A stretch of 64,000 nt of DNA from Candidatus Tumulicola sp. (GCA_035601835.1 DATNNM010000016.1:1-64000), one strand, 5' to 3'. Positions 18,743 through 30,251 are shown, numbered from the stretch's first letter. Program-made: numbers and translations. The notes: generated from the letters alone by a model not told the origin.

Positions 18743-19803
18743 ACGGGTCGAGATCGCCGTCAAGCACGCCTTGCGCGTTCGCGATCTTGACGTCGGTGCG
18801 ATGGTCGTTGACCATCGTGTACGGCTGCAGCGTGTACGAGCGGATCTGACTGCCCCACTCGATCTTGCTCTTGTGGCCGCCGAGCTGCGCTAGTTTCTCC
18901 GCCTGCTCTTCGCGCCGTCGCTGCAGCAGTTTGGCGGCGAGCATCTTCATGGCGCGGTTCCGGTTGGCCAGCTGCGAGCGCTCGTTCTGCACCGCCACGA
19001 CGATGCCGCTCTGCTTGTGGATGACGCGCACGGCGCTCTCCGTCTTGTTGACGTACTGGCCACCGGCGCCGCCGCTCTTGTACGTCTCGATCTCGATCTC
19101 GTCGGGCCGGATCTCGATCTTCTCGTCGCCTTCCTCGATGTCAGGCGTCACATCGACCGATGCGAACGACGTGTGGCGCCGTTTGGCGGCGTCGAACGGC
19201 GATATGCGGACCAGCCGATGCACGCCGCGCTCGCTCTCGAGATAGCCGTACGCATTACGGCCTTCGATGACCACCGTCGCGCTCTTGATGCCCGCTTCGT
19301 CGCCGTCGAGCGTGTCGACGACCTCGGTGCGGTAACCGTGCCGCTCGGCCCAACGCAGATACATGCGCAGCAGCATGGAAGCCCAATCACAGGCTTCGGT
19401 GCCGCCCGCGCCGGCGTGGATGGTCAGGATCGCCCCGTGGCTGTCGAACTCGCTGTCGAGGACGGCCGTGGTCTCGGCGGCTTCGACCGATGCGCGAAGC
19501 CGCTCTAGTTCAGCTTGGACTTCAGCTTCGAGCCCGGCGTCCGCGTCGCCCAGCGAGAGGTATTCGCCGATCTCGCTCGCCTTGCCGGCGAGTCCCGCCA
19601 AAAGCTCGACCTCGCCGCGCAGATCGGAAAGCCGCTTCATATGTTTTTGCGCGGCTTGCGCGTCGTCCCAAAAAGATTCGCCGTGCGACTGGCGCTCTAG
19701 CGCCTCGATCTCGCGCTGTTTGCCGGCATAGTCAAAGGCGCACCTGCAGCGTTTTGAGGCGGTCGTTGATCTTGTCGAGGTCGGCGCGCAACTGTTCGTT
19801 CAT
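18708..19803 (-). CDS. prfB: Peptide chain release factor 2, made by programmed +1 frameshift
   Basis: RF2 releases proteins at UAA and UGA. The reading frame is split. Codons 1-23 (start at 19803; a second ATG directly before it at 19806 is equally possible) end at an in-frame TGA (19732-19734). Slippage on CTT-TGA-C moves into the frame that runs from 19733 to 18708. The joined product is about 364 residues, the normal RF2 length. The continuation after the slip (DYAGKQREIEALERQSHGESFWDD) is classic RF2. The joined protein has the stop-recognition tripeptide SPF at about 201-203 and GGQ at about 247-249. A ribosome site (AAGGA) precedes the double ATG. This is autoregulation, not a pseudogene. 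Confidence 0.95.
19731..19746 (-). promoter_or_regulatory. Programmed +1 frameshift site of prfB
   Basis: On the minus strand the codons read CAG GTG CGC CTT TGA C. CTT TGA C is the conserved slippery stop context of RF2 genes, and AGGTG three bases before CTT is in place for the Shine-Dalgarno-like stimulator. Low RF2 lengthens the pause at UGA and favours slippage. Confidence 0.93.
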
Positions 19804-19823
19804 CATGTATCCTTAGACGGCGG

Positions 19824-20393
19824 TCAGTTCGGCAAGTGAAGCCATACTCCGCCTGATGTTCCGTGATCTTTCATAAGCCACTTTATGCCGCCAAAACAAC
19901 ATACTCGTCGCTTTCCAGATGCAAGCATGTCGCAAGCTTTCTCGATCCGGCGCCTGCGCGTTTCCGGTTGCTTGGCTGAGCTTATCCAGAGAATCCAGTC
20001 ACGGCGCGCGATTGGTGTGATATCCGCCCACAATGCCTGCGCCAGCGGGGCTGCTGCAAGGGCTTTGCGTAGACCCATTGGCACCCTGGTCTCCGGTTCT
20101 TTTCCCGCCCGCGTGATCTCAACCGTCACCGTGTCTACGGCGTCTGCGCCTGCAGCATCGTGCATGGCTTTGTTGACCCGGAGCCGGTGACTTCCTTTGC
20201 CGTTTGGTTCGAGAGCGGCACGAAAAGGGAAGCCATTGATAGTTCCCTCAACCATCGTCATACCTCGTGATGGAAGCTTCGCGCTCGCGTTCTTGGGCAG
20301 AGTTAGAAGGGTCCGCGATCCAACCTTTTCGGTCGCCTCAGGCCGAAACAACTTGGCACTGAAGCGAATCGTTGACTTGGTTTCTTTTTTCAG
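19824..20393 (-). CDS. DUF1905 / YdeI-OmpD-associated family protein, probable CTG start
   Basis: The protein combines an N-terminal DUF1905 beta-barrel domain (LPKNASAKLPSRGMTMVEGTINGFPFRAALEPNG, read as consecutive motifs) with a C-terminal YdeI/OmpD-associated segment (SAKQPETRRRRIEKACDMLASGKR). The biochemical function of these domains is unsettled. The first usual start codon (TTG at 20351) would cut the beginning of DUF1905. The frame stays open upstream to a TAG at 20406-20408. A CTG at 20393 overlaps the TGA of the upstream gene as CTGA, has GAGGT a few bases before it, and adds KKETKSTIRFSAK, which fits the domain start. I therefore give 189 residues from CTG; the TTG start gives 175. 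Confidence 0.75.
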   Translation of the reverse strand: MKKETKSTIRFSAKLFRPEATEKVGSRTLLTLPKNASAKLPSRGMTMVEGTINGFPFRAALEPNGKGSHRLRVNKAMHDAAGADAVDTVTVEITRAGKEPETRVPMGLRKALAAAPLAQALWADITPIARRDWILWISSAKQPETRRRRIEKACDMLASGKRRVCCFGGIKWLMKDHGTSGGVWLHLPN

Positions 20394-21130
20394 AAAGACC
20401 TCAAACTAGCCACCATCCAGGCGGCCCCCGTAATCAGAAAATTCAGGGCGAATTCGGACCAATTCCCATGCGCGTCCGGGTGAGCGATCAGCAGCGGGAC
20501 CCAAACCAAGACACCAAAGAGCGCTAGCATCAGGGTCATCAGGCCTATCGCCAGTCGCGCCTGACGATTGATGAGAATGGCAACCGCAGCGAGTGCAAAC
20601 GCGATCGTCGTGAGTATCGCCCAGAACATCTGATTTGGCGGAATCCACGTTGGAACCAAATCCGCTGTCACATGAAAATAGAACATCTGAGCCAGCGTGA
20701 ACGAAATCGCGCAGAGTCCGAGCCCAAGGCGCGCCGCTCGGCCGAGCGCTGCCGCCCGCGCTGCATTCGCCTCAGTCGCCGCGTACCCGGCAACCGCGCC
20801 GCACAATAAGCAGAACTGTTCGAAGAAGCTGCCGTATTGAGCGTAGATGGTCGGTGCAGCAATGATACCAGGAATGCAGGCCAGCGAGAAAAGCGCGTAG
20901 ACGACGCCTAAAACGATCGACGCCAAGCGCGCGGTGCGCGGGAATAGCATCCCGATTCCACCGCCGATTTGAACGATCATGAGACACGCGCCGATGATTG
21001 TGCCAAAAGGCAGGCTCCAGATCCTACGCAGAGATTGCCACGTGTCAGCGTCGTGCCACATCAGGCAGATGACGCCGAACAGCACCGCCGACGCGCCAAA
21101 GACGATCCGCCCGTACAACGCTGTTTTCAT
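20390..21130 (-). CDS. DoxX-like polytopic membrane protein
   Basis: This 246-residue protein has about seven hydrophobic segments. The ATG at 21130 was chosen because the membrane domain starts there; upstream in-frame sequence is not hydrophobic. Features such as YGRIVFGASAVLFGVICLMWHDADTW and an IVQIGGGIGMLFPRTARLASIVLG helix pair fit the DoxX/DoxD-like superfamily, whose members often sit with redox enzymes. A Cys pair (EQFCLLCGAVAG) lies in a central helix. The role is unknown. It is co-transcribed with the DUF1905 gene through a CTGA overlap. Confidence 0.7.
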   Translation of the reverse strand: MKTALYGRIVFGASAVLFGVICLMWHDADTWQSLRRIWSLPFGTIIGACLMIVQIGGGIGMLFPRTARLASIVLGVVYALFSLACIPGIIAAPTIYAQYGSFFEQFCLLCGAVAGYAATEANAARAAALGRAARLGLGLCAISFTLAQMFYFHVTADLVPTWIPPNQMFWAILTTIAFALAAVAILINRQARLAIGLMTLMLALFGVLVWVPLLIAHPDAHGNWSEFALNFLITGAAWMVASLRSF

Positions 21131-21210
21131 CCAGAATGCACTCTCCGCACGCGGGGCGGGCATTCTGGGACACTCTGAGCCCGCCCCTGCTAAATCGAAT
21201 TCGACTGTCA

Positions 21211-21240
21211 AACGTCCGGTTACCGATTGAAACGTCCGGT
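21211..21240 (+). repeat. Direct repeat AACGTCCGGT, 20-base spacing
   Basis: AACGTCCGGT occurs at 21211-21220 and again at 21231-21240, two helical turns apart, in the leader of the secreted protein gene at 21323 and upstream of the divergent DoxX-like gene. The placement suits a binding site for a regulator, but none can be named. Confidence 0.5.
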
Positions 21241-21322
21241 GCGATGCGCCAGCCGGAGAGGGGCCCCCGGCGGCAAAGAAAGAACCGGGTCCGCCGAGGA
21301 ACTTCTGATCAGAGGAGGCGTA

Positions 21323-22717
21323 ATGGAAAGCCGTTCCTTCCATCGCTACGGCGTAGTTTGCGCAATCGTGCTGCTCTTGGGTCTGCTGGTTTCCCCCGCA
21401 GAGCCGGCCGGTGATGCTCAATTTGAGCAGGCGTCAGTCGATGCTTCCGCAGACAGCAACTGCATGCTTCAACCCGAAGGGAACCAGGACCCGAACGAGT
21501 CTCTCCACGTCTATGCGGACGAGGATGGCGTCGTCCGCTTTCTCGCGGTGCGTCCGACGCTCCCGAGCAGCGTCGAGCGGCTGACGCTCGATTGCACCGA
21601 TGCCAACCAACGGGCCAAGACCTATTCCGTCGATCTTCGGTCGGAGGTGACGTTCCAACCGCGCCCGTTTGACGGATCGCGCACGACCCTGGCGGTTCGG
21701 CCGGCACTGACCGGCGACCCGCGTCGCTTCACGACGAAAGAACTGCTCGAGGCGGGCTACGGACTGCGCCCAGATCCGATAAAGGATCCAGACGCGTACC
21801 AAGAGTGGCTCGCTGCGGCGAGCGCGGTGACGTACAAGCTCCGTCGTGACCGGACGTTGGTGTGGTTCCCGATCTCGCGCCAAGCGTACCTAGGCCGAAC
21901 TGAGGACCCGCCCGAAAGCGTCCACAAGAGCCCGTCTGTTGGCTGGACCGGGGCCGTGCTTTATGGTTCCTTCCAAAAGAAGGCGACGGCCGCTGAGACG
22001 ATCAGTTACGGGGCGAGTTCGGCGACCATCGTTGTCCCAAGGTTAAAGCGCGGTCCCACCGCCGCGGCGACGATATGGAACGGGCTCGACAATGTTTTCC
22101 AAGCCATCGTCGATGTCAATACAACACCGACGATCGCATACTTTGGGATCCACCACCAAACCTTTGACAAGCACAGCGGACACACCGACACCGCTGGAAC
22201 AAGATTCACTCCTCACACCGGCGACCACATCTCCATGGAGGAGTGGTATTGCGACGCGAAGGGAAACTTGAATCTCAGCGGTGGCTACGAGTGCACGAAC
22301 ATGGTCGACAGCACCCAACACGCACAATGGGAATGCGATAAGGCCACAAGCTCAGACTGCCCATCCTATAAGCTCAATGCCGGGGAGGTGGGCAACGGCA
22401 AGCTCGGCTGGCAGACGGAATTCATCATCGAAGACGACTCCAAGAATGCAGGCGAGTGGCCCAATTTCTCGCCGGTGACGATGCATGGATCCGCCGATGT
22501 GATCGTGGGCGATGGCATCAAGGGAACCGGCAGATTCGTGAGTATGAACTACGGGAGTCTCAGCGACCCGAAGATCAAGCTGTTGACCGACAACAATCAT
22601 AGTAAGCGGCATCTCCGCATCACCCTGCCAACCGGTGCAGTCAAATGGGTTCAGACAACGTGTGGACCAAAAGACACGTGGGATGCCAATAGCGGAAACT
22701 GCGTCGCTAAGAAGTAG
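21323..22717 (+). CDS. Secreted protein of unknown function
   Basis: The start at 21323 has a strong ribosome site (AGAGGAGG). The 464 residues begin with a signal peptide (YGVVCAIVLLLGLLVSPAEPAG). A lysine-poor beta-rich region follows, then a domain with several His and Cys residues (IAYFGIHHQTFDKHSGHTD, MEEWYCDAKG, GGYECTN, WECDKATSSDC). The ending TTCGPKDTWDANSGNCVAKK has a C-x(13)-C spacing like small disulfide-closed modules. A segment GNGKLGWQTEFIIEDDSKNAGEWPNF looks like a jelly-roll or lectin strand pair. I do not recognise a family. It is a single plus-strand gene between divergent and convergent neighbours. Confidence 0.75.
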   Translation: MESRSFHRYGVVCAIVLLLGLLVSPAEPAGDAQFEQASVDASADSNCMLQPEGNQDPNESLHVYADEDGVVRFLAVRPTLPSSVERLTLDCTDANQRAKTYSVDLRSEVTFQPRPFDGSRTTLAVRPALTGDPRRFTTKELLEAGYGLRPDPIKDPDAYQEWLAAASAVTYKLRRDRTLVWFPISRQAYLGRTEDPPESVHKSPSVGWTGAVLYGSFQKKATAAETISYGASSATIVVPRLKRGPTAAATIWNGLDNVFQAIVDVNTTPTIAYFGIHHQTFDKHSGHTDTAGTRFTPHTGDHISMEEWYCDAKGNLNLSGGYECTNMVDSTQHAQWECDKATSSDCPSYKLNAGEVGNGKLGWQTEFIIEDDSKNAGEWPNFSPVTMHGSADVIVGDGIKGTGRFVSMNYGSLSDPKIKLLTDNNHSKRHLRITLPTGAVKWVQTTCGPKDTWDANSGNCVAKK

Positions 22718-22792
22718 CCGCGTTTCGCGGTAGGGAATTGTTTGGAGGCGCGTGGCTGTGCTGTCCCGTAATGGCCGGGCACAACTCTTCTC

Positions 22793-25494
<2,702 letters not shown>

Positions 25495-25495
<1 letters not shown>

Positions 25496-26022
25496 TAGAG
25501 GACCGGCTCGATCAGGCCTAAGTCGCCGGTCTTGCGCCGGTACAGCACGTTGATCTCGTCCGTGTCGGCATTGAGGAAGACGAAGAAGTCGTGGCCGAGC
25601 AGCTCCATCTGAAGGGCGGCCTCGGAAGGCGACATCGACTTCACCCGCATGCGTTTCGTGCGCGCGATGCGGGCCGTTCCGTTTCGGCGCCCCGCCTGCG
25701 TGGCCGCCCCGAGGCTCTTGCCGTTCAGCTTGTGGCGGCGCCCGATCAGGCGCGTCTTGTACTTCTTCAGCTGTTTTTCGAGGCGATCGCGCACGAGGTC
25801 GATGGAAGCATCGATGCTCGCCGAGCGCTCTTCCGCCTTGATGAGATGATGCGGCAAGGAAAGGGTGACGTCCACGATGCGTTGGGCTCGCTCGGCGCGC
25901 AGGGTCACGTGCGCGTCCAGGATGCGGTCGTAATGGCGCTCCAGCCTGCCGACTTGTTCCTCGACGTGCTTGCGCAGCGCCTCGGTGACGCGCAGGTTCC
26001 TTCCTTTAATATAGATGTTCAT
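25495..26022 (-). CDS. hpf: Ribosome hibernation promoting factor, long form
   Basis: HPF dimerises and silences 70S ribosomes in stationary phase. The ATG at 26022 ([17 protein letters not shown]) is preferred over a TTG three codons upstream because it gives the family's usual beginning. The N-terminal S30AE domain (about 1-100) is followed by a basic, poorly conserved linker and a C-terminal dimerisation domain (about 118-175) with [44 protein letters not shown] in consecutive pieces, diagnostic of the long form. It precedes secA with a one-base overlap, a common pairing. Confidence 0.95.
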
Positions 26023-26206
26023 AGCTTGCAAAGGCGAGAGCGGGCGGAGTTTGCGTGTTCCGGACCGCGAAATCGAAGTCCTGCCGCGAGCGTTTCCACA
26101 ACGCCCATGCCAGCGCCAACACGACGATGACGATGATCGCGATGATCACGACGCGCGCGATGACATAGGGGGTGCGCGGCCGCGTTTTGATTATCTGGCG
26201 TTTCAT
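26006..26206 (-). CDS. Small single-helix membrane protein
   Basis: The 66-residue product has a basic N-terminus (MKRQIIKTRPRTP), one long hydrophobic helix (VIARVVIIAIIVIVVLALAWALW) and a short polar tail. Its ATG overlaps the deacetylase stop (ATGA), and its own end overlaps the hpf start, so it is tightly coupled to both. I do not recognise it. The strong helix and exact overlaps make it more likely real than a chance frame. Confidence 0.6.
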   Translation of the reverse strand: MKRQIIKTRPRTPYVIARVVIIAIIVIVVLALAWALWKRSRQDFDFAVRNTQTPPALAFASYEHLY

Positions 26207-27030
26207 ATGGTCACGTTGAGCGGGTCGTTGATGTCGTCCAGCGGCAGCCGCTTCATCAATTCCGAAAGCGTGACGAATTCGTAGCCGGCGGCTCGGTATG
26301 CTGCGACGATGCGCGGCAATGCTTCGATCGTCGGCTCGGTCCCGTCATGCAGCAGGATCACCGCGGGCGACTTAGCGTGCGTCACGACGAAATTCGCGAC
26401 GAACGTCGAGGTCACCGGCCGCCAATCGCCCGGCTCCACGTCCCAGAGCGCAAACGTTTGGCCGGCCGCGTGCGCGGCCTCAAGCGTCGCGGCATCGTAG
26501 TTGCCGTGCGGCGGCCGGAATAGGCGCACCTCGCGCCCGGTGATGCGCCGCAAGGTGCTCGCGCCATCGGCGATCTCTTCGAGCTGCGCGGCGAAGACCA
26601 GCGACGTCATCTGAGGATGCGAAAGCGTGTGGTTGCCGATCTCCATCCCGGCGGCCGCAGCGCGCGCAGCGATGGCGGGTTGTTCGATCGCGTTGCGACC
26701 GATGAAGAAAAAGTCGGCGGGGACTCCCAGCCTGTGCAACTCGGCGAGCAGCGCGGGGGTGGTCACCGGGTACGGGCCGTCGTCGAACGTCAGCACGGCG
26801 TAGCGCCGGCGCGCCGGCGGAACAAGCGCGTCGTGGACATCGCGTCCGAGGCGGCGCAGATACGCCGATACGGTCGGCCGAAGCAGCGAGCCGTCTTCCG
26901 CGCTCACCGGAATCACGACCGGCGCCATCTCGTAGCGCGCGTGGTTCACCCAGCGCCTGCCCCAATAGGCGGCGAGCAGCAGCGCGCACAGCATCAACGC
27001 CAAGCGCACCGCTCGCCACGTGCCGATCAT
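26203..27030 (-). CDS. Polysaccharide deacetylase (NodB fold), membrane-anchored
   Basis: Enzymes of this carbohydrate esterase 4 family remove acetyl groups from peptidoglycan or other amino-sugar polymers. The 275 residues have an N-terminal anchor (LALMLCALLLAAYWG), then motif 1 TFDDGP (D83, D84), motif 2 HTLSH (metal His at 134 and 138) and motif 3 RPPHGNYD, with a later LWDVEPGDWRP. Catalytic Asp and metal ligands are intact. It follows the LCP gene by 34 bases, in a cell-envelope context, which favours a peptidoglycan or wall-polymer substrate. The substrate itself is inference. Confidence 0.92.
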   Translation of the reverse strand: MIGTWRAVRLALMLCALLLAAYWGRRWVNHARYEMAPVVIPVSAEDGSLLRPTVSAYLRRLGRDVHDALVPPARRRYAVLTFDDGPYPVTTPALLAELHRLGVPADFFFIGRNAIEQPAIAARAAAAGMEIGNHTLSHPQMTSLVFAAQLEEIADGASTLRRITGREVRLFRPPHGNYDAATLEAAHAAGQTFALWDVEPGDWRPVTSTFVANFVVTHAKSPAVILLHDGTEPTIEALPRIVAAYRAAGYEFVTLSELMKRLPLDDINDPLNVTI

Positions 27031-27064
27031 CCGAGCTTGGCTCGGAACGCTGTTTCCGGGGGAA

Positions 27065-28366
27065 CTACGGGGCGTTATAGTCGCGGCCTACGACGATTTC
27101 GACGTCGCCGCCATCGACCGGTCCGATCGCGACGGCGACATTGGGCATGGGCAGCCGCTTGGCCACCTCGCCGGCGATCTTCTGGTCCGGGCCCGTGACG
27201 GTCGTCTTTTTCGTGCCGAACGTATCGGCGTTGGCGGTCTCGACGACGTCAAAGCCCATTTCACGCAGGTAATCCGCCATCGACGTGGCCGCTCCGCGCT
27301 GGCCGGAGCCGTTGTGCACTTTCACGTGGACCGTCGAGGGATCGAACGCGCCGGAAAAGCCGACGACCATGTACTTGCGCACGACGGGAGCGGCGGCCAC
27401 GGGATCCATGAACAGCACCGACTCACCTGCGGTCCAACCCTCGACCACGGGAAGTTGCGAGGTGTGCACCATTTGCGGCGTGACGCCGCGCATGCCGAGC
27501 GCGAGATAGAACATCTTGTCGTACGGCATGTTGGTGCGGATGTTGTCGCGCACCAACGCGATCAGCGAAGGCAGCGTGCTCACGATCGATGGATCCTTGA
27601 TGCGCTTCACCAAGTCGCCGATGACTTGGCGCTGCCGGCGCATGCGTCCGAAATCGCCTTCCGGATCGTGCCGGAAGCGGATGTAGCCGACGGCCTGCTC
27701 GCCGTTGAGGTGCTGCAGTCCCTTCTTCAAATGGATGTGCAGCTGCCCCCAATCGTCATCGTAGTCCATGCTTTTCTCGACGTTGACGTCGAGCCCGCCG
27801 ATAGCATCCACGATGTTCTTCGTGGCGTCGATCTTCAGGACGATGTAGTAGTCGAAGTGGGGGAAGGCCAACTCGTCTTCGACGGTTTTTATCGCTCGCC
27901 ACGGACCGGCGTCGGCGATCGCCTCGTTGATCTTGCCGTAGCCTGATTTCGGGATGTGGACCCACGTGTCGCGCGGGATCGAGATGATCGCGATCTGCTT
28001 GCTCGTCAGATCGATGTTCGTGGCGAGCATGGTGTCCGAGCGCGTGGCGCTGGTGTACATCTCATCGCTGGTCGTCCAGTTCTCGTCCAGTCCCATGACG
28101 AGCACGCGCAGCTTCTGCCGCCCGAAGACCTGCGTCAGGTCTGGCGAGAGAATGTCAAGCGACGCCAGCGCATTGCGCACCCCGCCCTTATAGTAGACGT
28201 ACGCCGTTGCCGACGCGCCGACGACGAACAGCACGATCAGAATAGTCGCGAGCAGACCGAAGTGGGAGCGCTTCGGCGCAGGCGCAGGCGCAGGCGCGAC
28301 CGAGCGGCGCGTCAAGCGCGGCTTCGGTTGCGGTTGTTCTGAGGGTTCGTCCGGCAACGTGGTCAC
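27065..28366 (-). CDS. LytR-CpsA-Psr (LCP) family protein with LytR C-terminal domain
   Basis: LCP proteins attach phosphoprenyl-linked glycopolymers to the wall or membrane. The 433 residues start at GTG, overlapping the rimO stop as GTGA. They have a cytoplasmic Pro/Arg-rich tail, one transmembrane helix (LLATILIVLFVVGASATAYVYY), the LCP catalytic domain (RVLVMGLDENWT, RSDTMLATNIDLTSKQIAIISIPRDTWV in pieces, and ALVRDNIRTNMPYDKMFYL), and from about residue 335 a LytR_C domain (VHVKVHNGSGQRGAATSMADYLREMGFDVV in pieces). The acidic and Arg residues that bind the pyrophosphate lipid are present. LCP in a diderm with TolC is less usual, though known in several Terrabacteria phyla. Confidence 0.92.
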   Translation of the reverse strand: MTTLPDEPSEQPQPKPRLTRRSVAPAPAPAPKRSHFGLLATILIVLFVVGASATAYVYYKGGVRNALASLDILSPDLTQVFGRQKLRVLVMGLDENWTTSDEMYTSATRSDTMLATNIDLTSKQIAIISIPRDTWVHIPKSGYGKINEAIADAGPWRAIKTVEDELAFPHFDYYIVLKIDATKNIVDAIGGLDVNVEKSMDYDDDWGQLHIHLKKGLQHLNGEQAVGYIRFRHDPEGDFGRMRRQRQVIGDLVKRIKDPSIVSTLPSLIALVRDNIRTNMPYDKMFYLALGMRGVTPQMVHTSQLPVVEGWTAGESVLFMDPVAAAPVVRKYMVVGFSGAFDPSTVHVKVHNGSGQRGAATSMADYLREMGFDVVETANADTFGTKKTTVTGPDQKIAGEVAKRLPMPNVAVAIGPVDGGDVEIVVGRDYNAP

Positions 28367-29763
28367 GTTCCTTCTGTTAAGTTTGTACCCAGCGGGTGCG
28401 CGTATCGATCAAAATCCGTGTGCCCGGCCAGCTCGACGTCCACGAATTGACCGATTTCGTGCTCGCCGGCGACGTACACGAGCCCGTCAACCTCCGGCGC
28501 TTCCCGCATCGAACGGCCGACCGATGCGACGCGGCTGTTCAGGGCTTGCCTGATCAAAGCGGACGGCGCGAGGAGCCGCTTGCCTTCGATCAACACACTC
28601 GAATGCTCGCCGCGGCGGGCTGTGTTGACCGCATTTGATATCGAGCGCTGTACTTCGCGGGCGACCGCTTGGCGCGCCTTCTTGACCTTTTCGGGCGCTT
28701 GGGCGCTCGCAGCGTACGCAGCCGTGCCTTCTTCGCGTGAATAGGTGAAGAATCCGACGCGATCGAGCCGTGCGCGCTCGAGGAAGGTTAGAAGATAGTG
28801 AAAATGCTCGGTCGTTTCCCCGGGAAATCCCAGGATGAAAGTGCTGCGCAGCGTGGCGCCCGGCAGTGCCTCGCGCAGTTTGGCGAAAAGTTCGAGATAG
28901 CGCTCCGGTTGCGGCGGCCTGTGCATCGCCCGCAGCACGGCCGGGTGCGCGTGCTGCAGCGGCATGTCCACGTATGGGAGCACTTTGTCCGAGGCGCGCA
29001 TCGCTTCGATGAGCGCGTCGCTGATCGACGTCGGATACAGGTACAGGATGCGCACCCAACGCAGCCCCTCGATCGCCTCGAGCGCCTCGATGAGCCGCGC
29101 GAGGCCGTCGCGCAGACCGATGTCACGCCCGTAATCGGATGTGTCTTGCGCGATGAGGATGAGCTCTTTCGTCCCCTGCTCGACGAGCGCGCGCGCCTCT
29201 TCGACGAGCGACGGAATCGTGCGGCTTTTGCCCAGCCCGCGCAGCGTTGGGATGATGCAAAACGCGCAGGCATGGTTGCAGCCTTCTGAGATCTTGAGGT
29301 ACGCGGTCGCGCGGGGCGTCGTGACGACGCGCGGCAGGAAACCCAATCGGTCGGTGTACGCGTCTCGATCCTCGAGGTGGAACGGCCGCTCGCCGGCGTC
29401 GACTTCACGCATGATCTCAGGCAGCTTGGGGAATGCGCCGGTGCCGACGATCGCGTCGATCTCGGGCACGAGTTCGCGAAGCTGCGCGCCGTAACGCTGT
29501 GCGAGGCAACCTGCCACCACGAGCTTTTGCCCGGGCTGTTTGGCGGCCGCGTATTCCAGGATGGTATCGGTGGATTCGGCCTTCGCCGGGTCGATGAAGG
29601 CGCACGTGTTCACGACGATCGCATCGGCGCTTCGCGAGTCGGTCGTGATCGCCCAGCCTTCGCTGCTCAATCGGCCGAGCATGATCTCGCTATCGATCAA
29701 GTTCTTGGCGCAGCCGAGGCTGGCCAGGAAGACCTGGCGGGGCTTCGCCGGGGCGGTCGGCAT
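28363..29763 (-). CDS. rimO: Ribosomal protein S12 methylthiotransferase
   Basis: RimO adds a methylthio group to an aspartate of ribosomal protein S12. The 466 residues have the MTTase N-terminal cluster (C18, C54, C86; SLGCAKNLIDSE is the RimO hallmark versus MiaB), the radical-SAM cluster C162, C166, C169 (EGCNHACAFC) and a C-terminal TRAM domain (FVDVELAGHTDFDRYAHPLG). Both iron-sulfur sites are complete. It overlaps yajQ upstream (TGATG) and the LCP gene downstream. Confidence 0.94.
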   Translation of the reverse strand: MPTAPAKPRQVFLASLGCAKNLIDSEIMLGRLSSEGWAITTDSRSADAIVVNTCAFIDPAKAESTDTILEYAAAKQPGQKLVVAGCLAQRYGAQLRELVPEIDAIVGTGAFPKLPEIMREVDAGERPFHLEDRDAYTDRLGFLPRVVTTPRATAYLKISEGCNHACAFCIIPTLRGLGKSRTIPSLVEEARALVEQGTKELILIAQDTSDYGRDIGLRDGLARLIEALEAIEGLRWVRILYLYPTSISDALIEAMRASDKVLPYVDMPLQHAHPAVLRAMHRPPQPERYLELFAKLREALPGATLRSTFILGFPGETTEHFHYLLTFLERARLDRVGFFTYSREEGTAAYAASAQAPEKVKKARQAVAREVQRSISNAVNTARRGEHSSVLIEGKRLLAPSALIRQALNSRVASVGRSMREAPEVDGLVYVAGEHEIGQFVDVELAGHTDFDRYAHPLGTNLTEGT

Positions 29764-30251
29764 CAGCGGTAGTTCACGAATTGGACCGGAAAATCCAGGT
29801 CCAGCTTCCTGACCAGGTCTATCGCCTTCTGCAGTTCGTCCTTGGACTTGGCCGTCACCCTGAGCTGTTCGTCCTGGATGCGCGTGGTGACCTTGAGTTT
29901 GGCCTCTTTGATGGCCTCAGTGAGGCGCTTTGCCCGTTCTTGGGCTATGCCTTGCTGCGTCGTGATGACCTGCCGGATCGTCCCTTGTGCCGCCGCCTCC
30001 GGTTTGCCATAGCTCAGGGCTTTCAGCGACACCCCGCGCTTCACGCACTTGCTCTGCAGCATGTCGATGACGTTCTTGAGCTTGAGCTCGTCGTCGGCGA
30101 CGATCGTGATCTGCATGTCGCCGAGGTCGATCGACGACTTTGAGTTCTTGAAATCGAAACGCGTGGCGATCTCGCGCCGCACCTGGTCGACCGCGTCGGC
30201 GAGATTCTGTTTTTCTACGCGCGAGACGATGTCGAAGGAGAACTCACTCAC
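29763..30251 (-). CDS. yajQ: YajQ family nucleotide-binding protein
   Basis: The 162 residues match the compact YajQ fold throughout: MSEFSFDIVSRVEKQNLADAVDQ, FDFKNSKSSI, ILQ-like middle with LKNVIDMLQSKCVKRGVSL, and an ending KSKDELQKAIDLVRKLDLDFPVQFVNYR (read in pieces). Some homologues bind cyclic di-GMP and act with a LysR regulator; others bind nucleotides or tRNA. Which applies here is unknown. It overlaps rodZ by eight bases and rimO by one. Confidence 0.95.
   Translation of the reverse strand: MSEFSFDIVSRVEKQNLADAVDQVRREIATRFDFKNSKSSIDLGDMQITIVADDELKLKNVIDMLQSKCVKRGVSLKALSYGKPEAAAQGTIRQVITTQQGIAQERAKRLTEAIKEAKLKVTTRIQDEQLRVTAKSKDELQKAIDLVRKLDLDFPVQFVNYR

Noticed and set aside
19732-19734. 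In-frame TGA as evidence that prfB is a pseudogene
   Set aside because: The stop is in the conserved CTT TGA C frameshift context and the protein continues correctly in the +1 frame.
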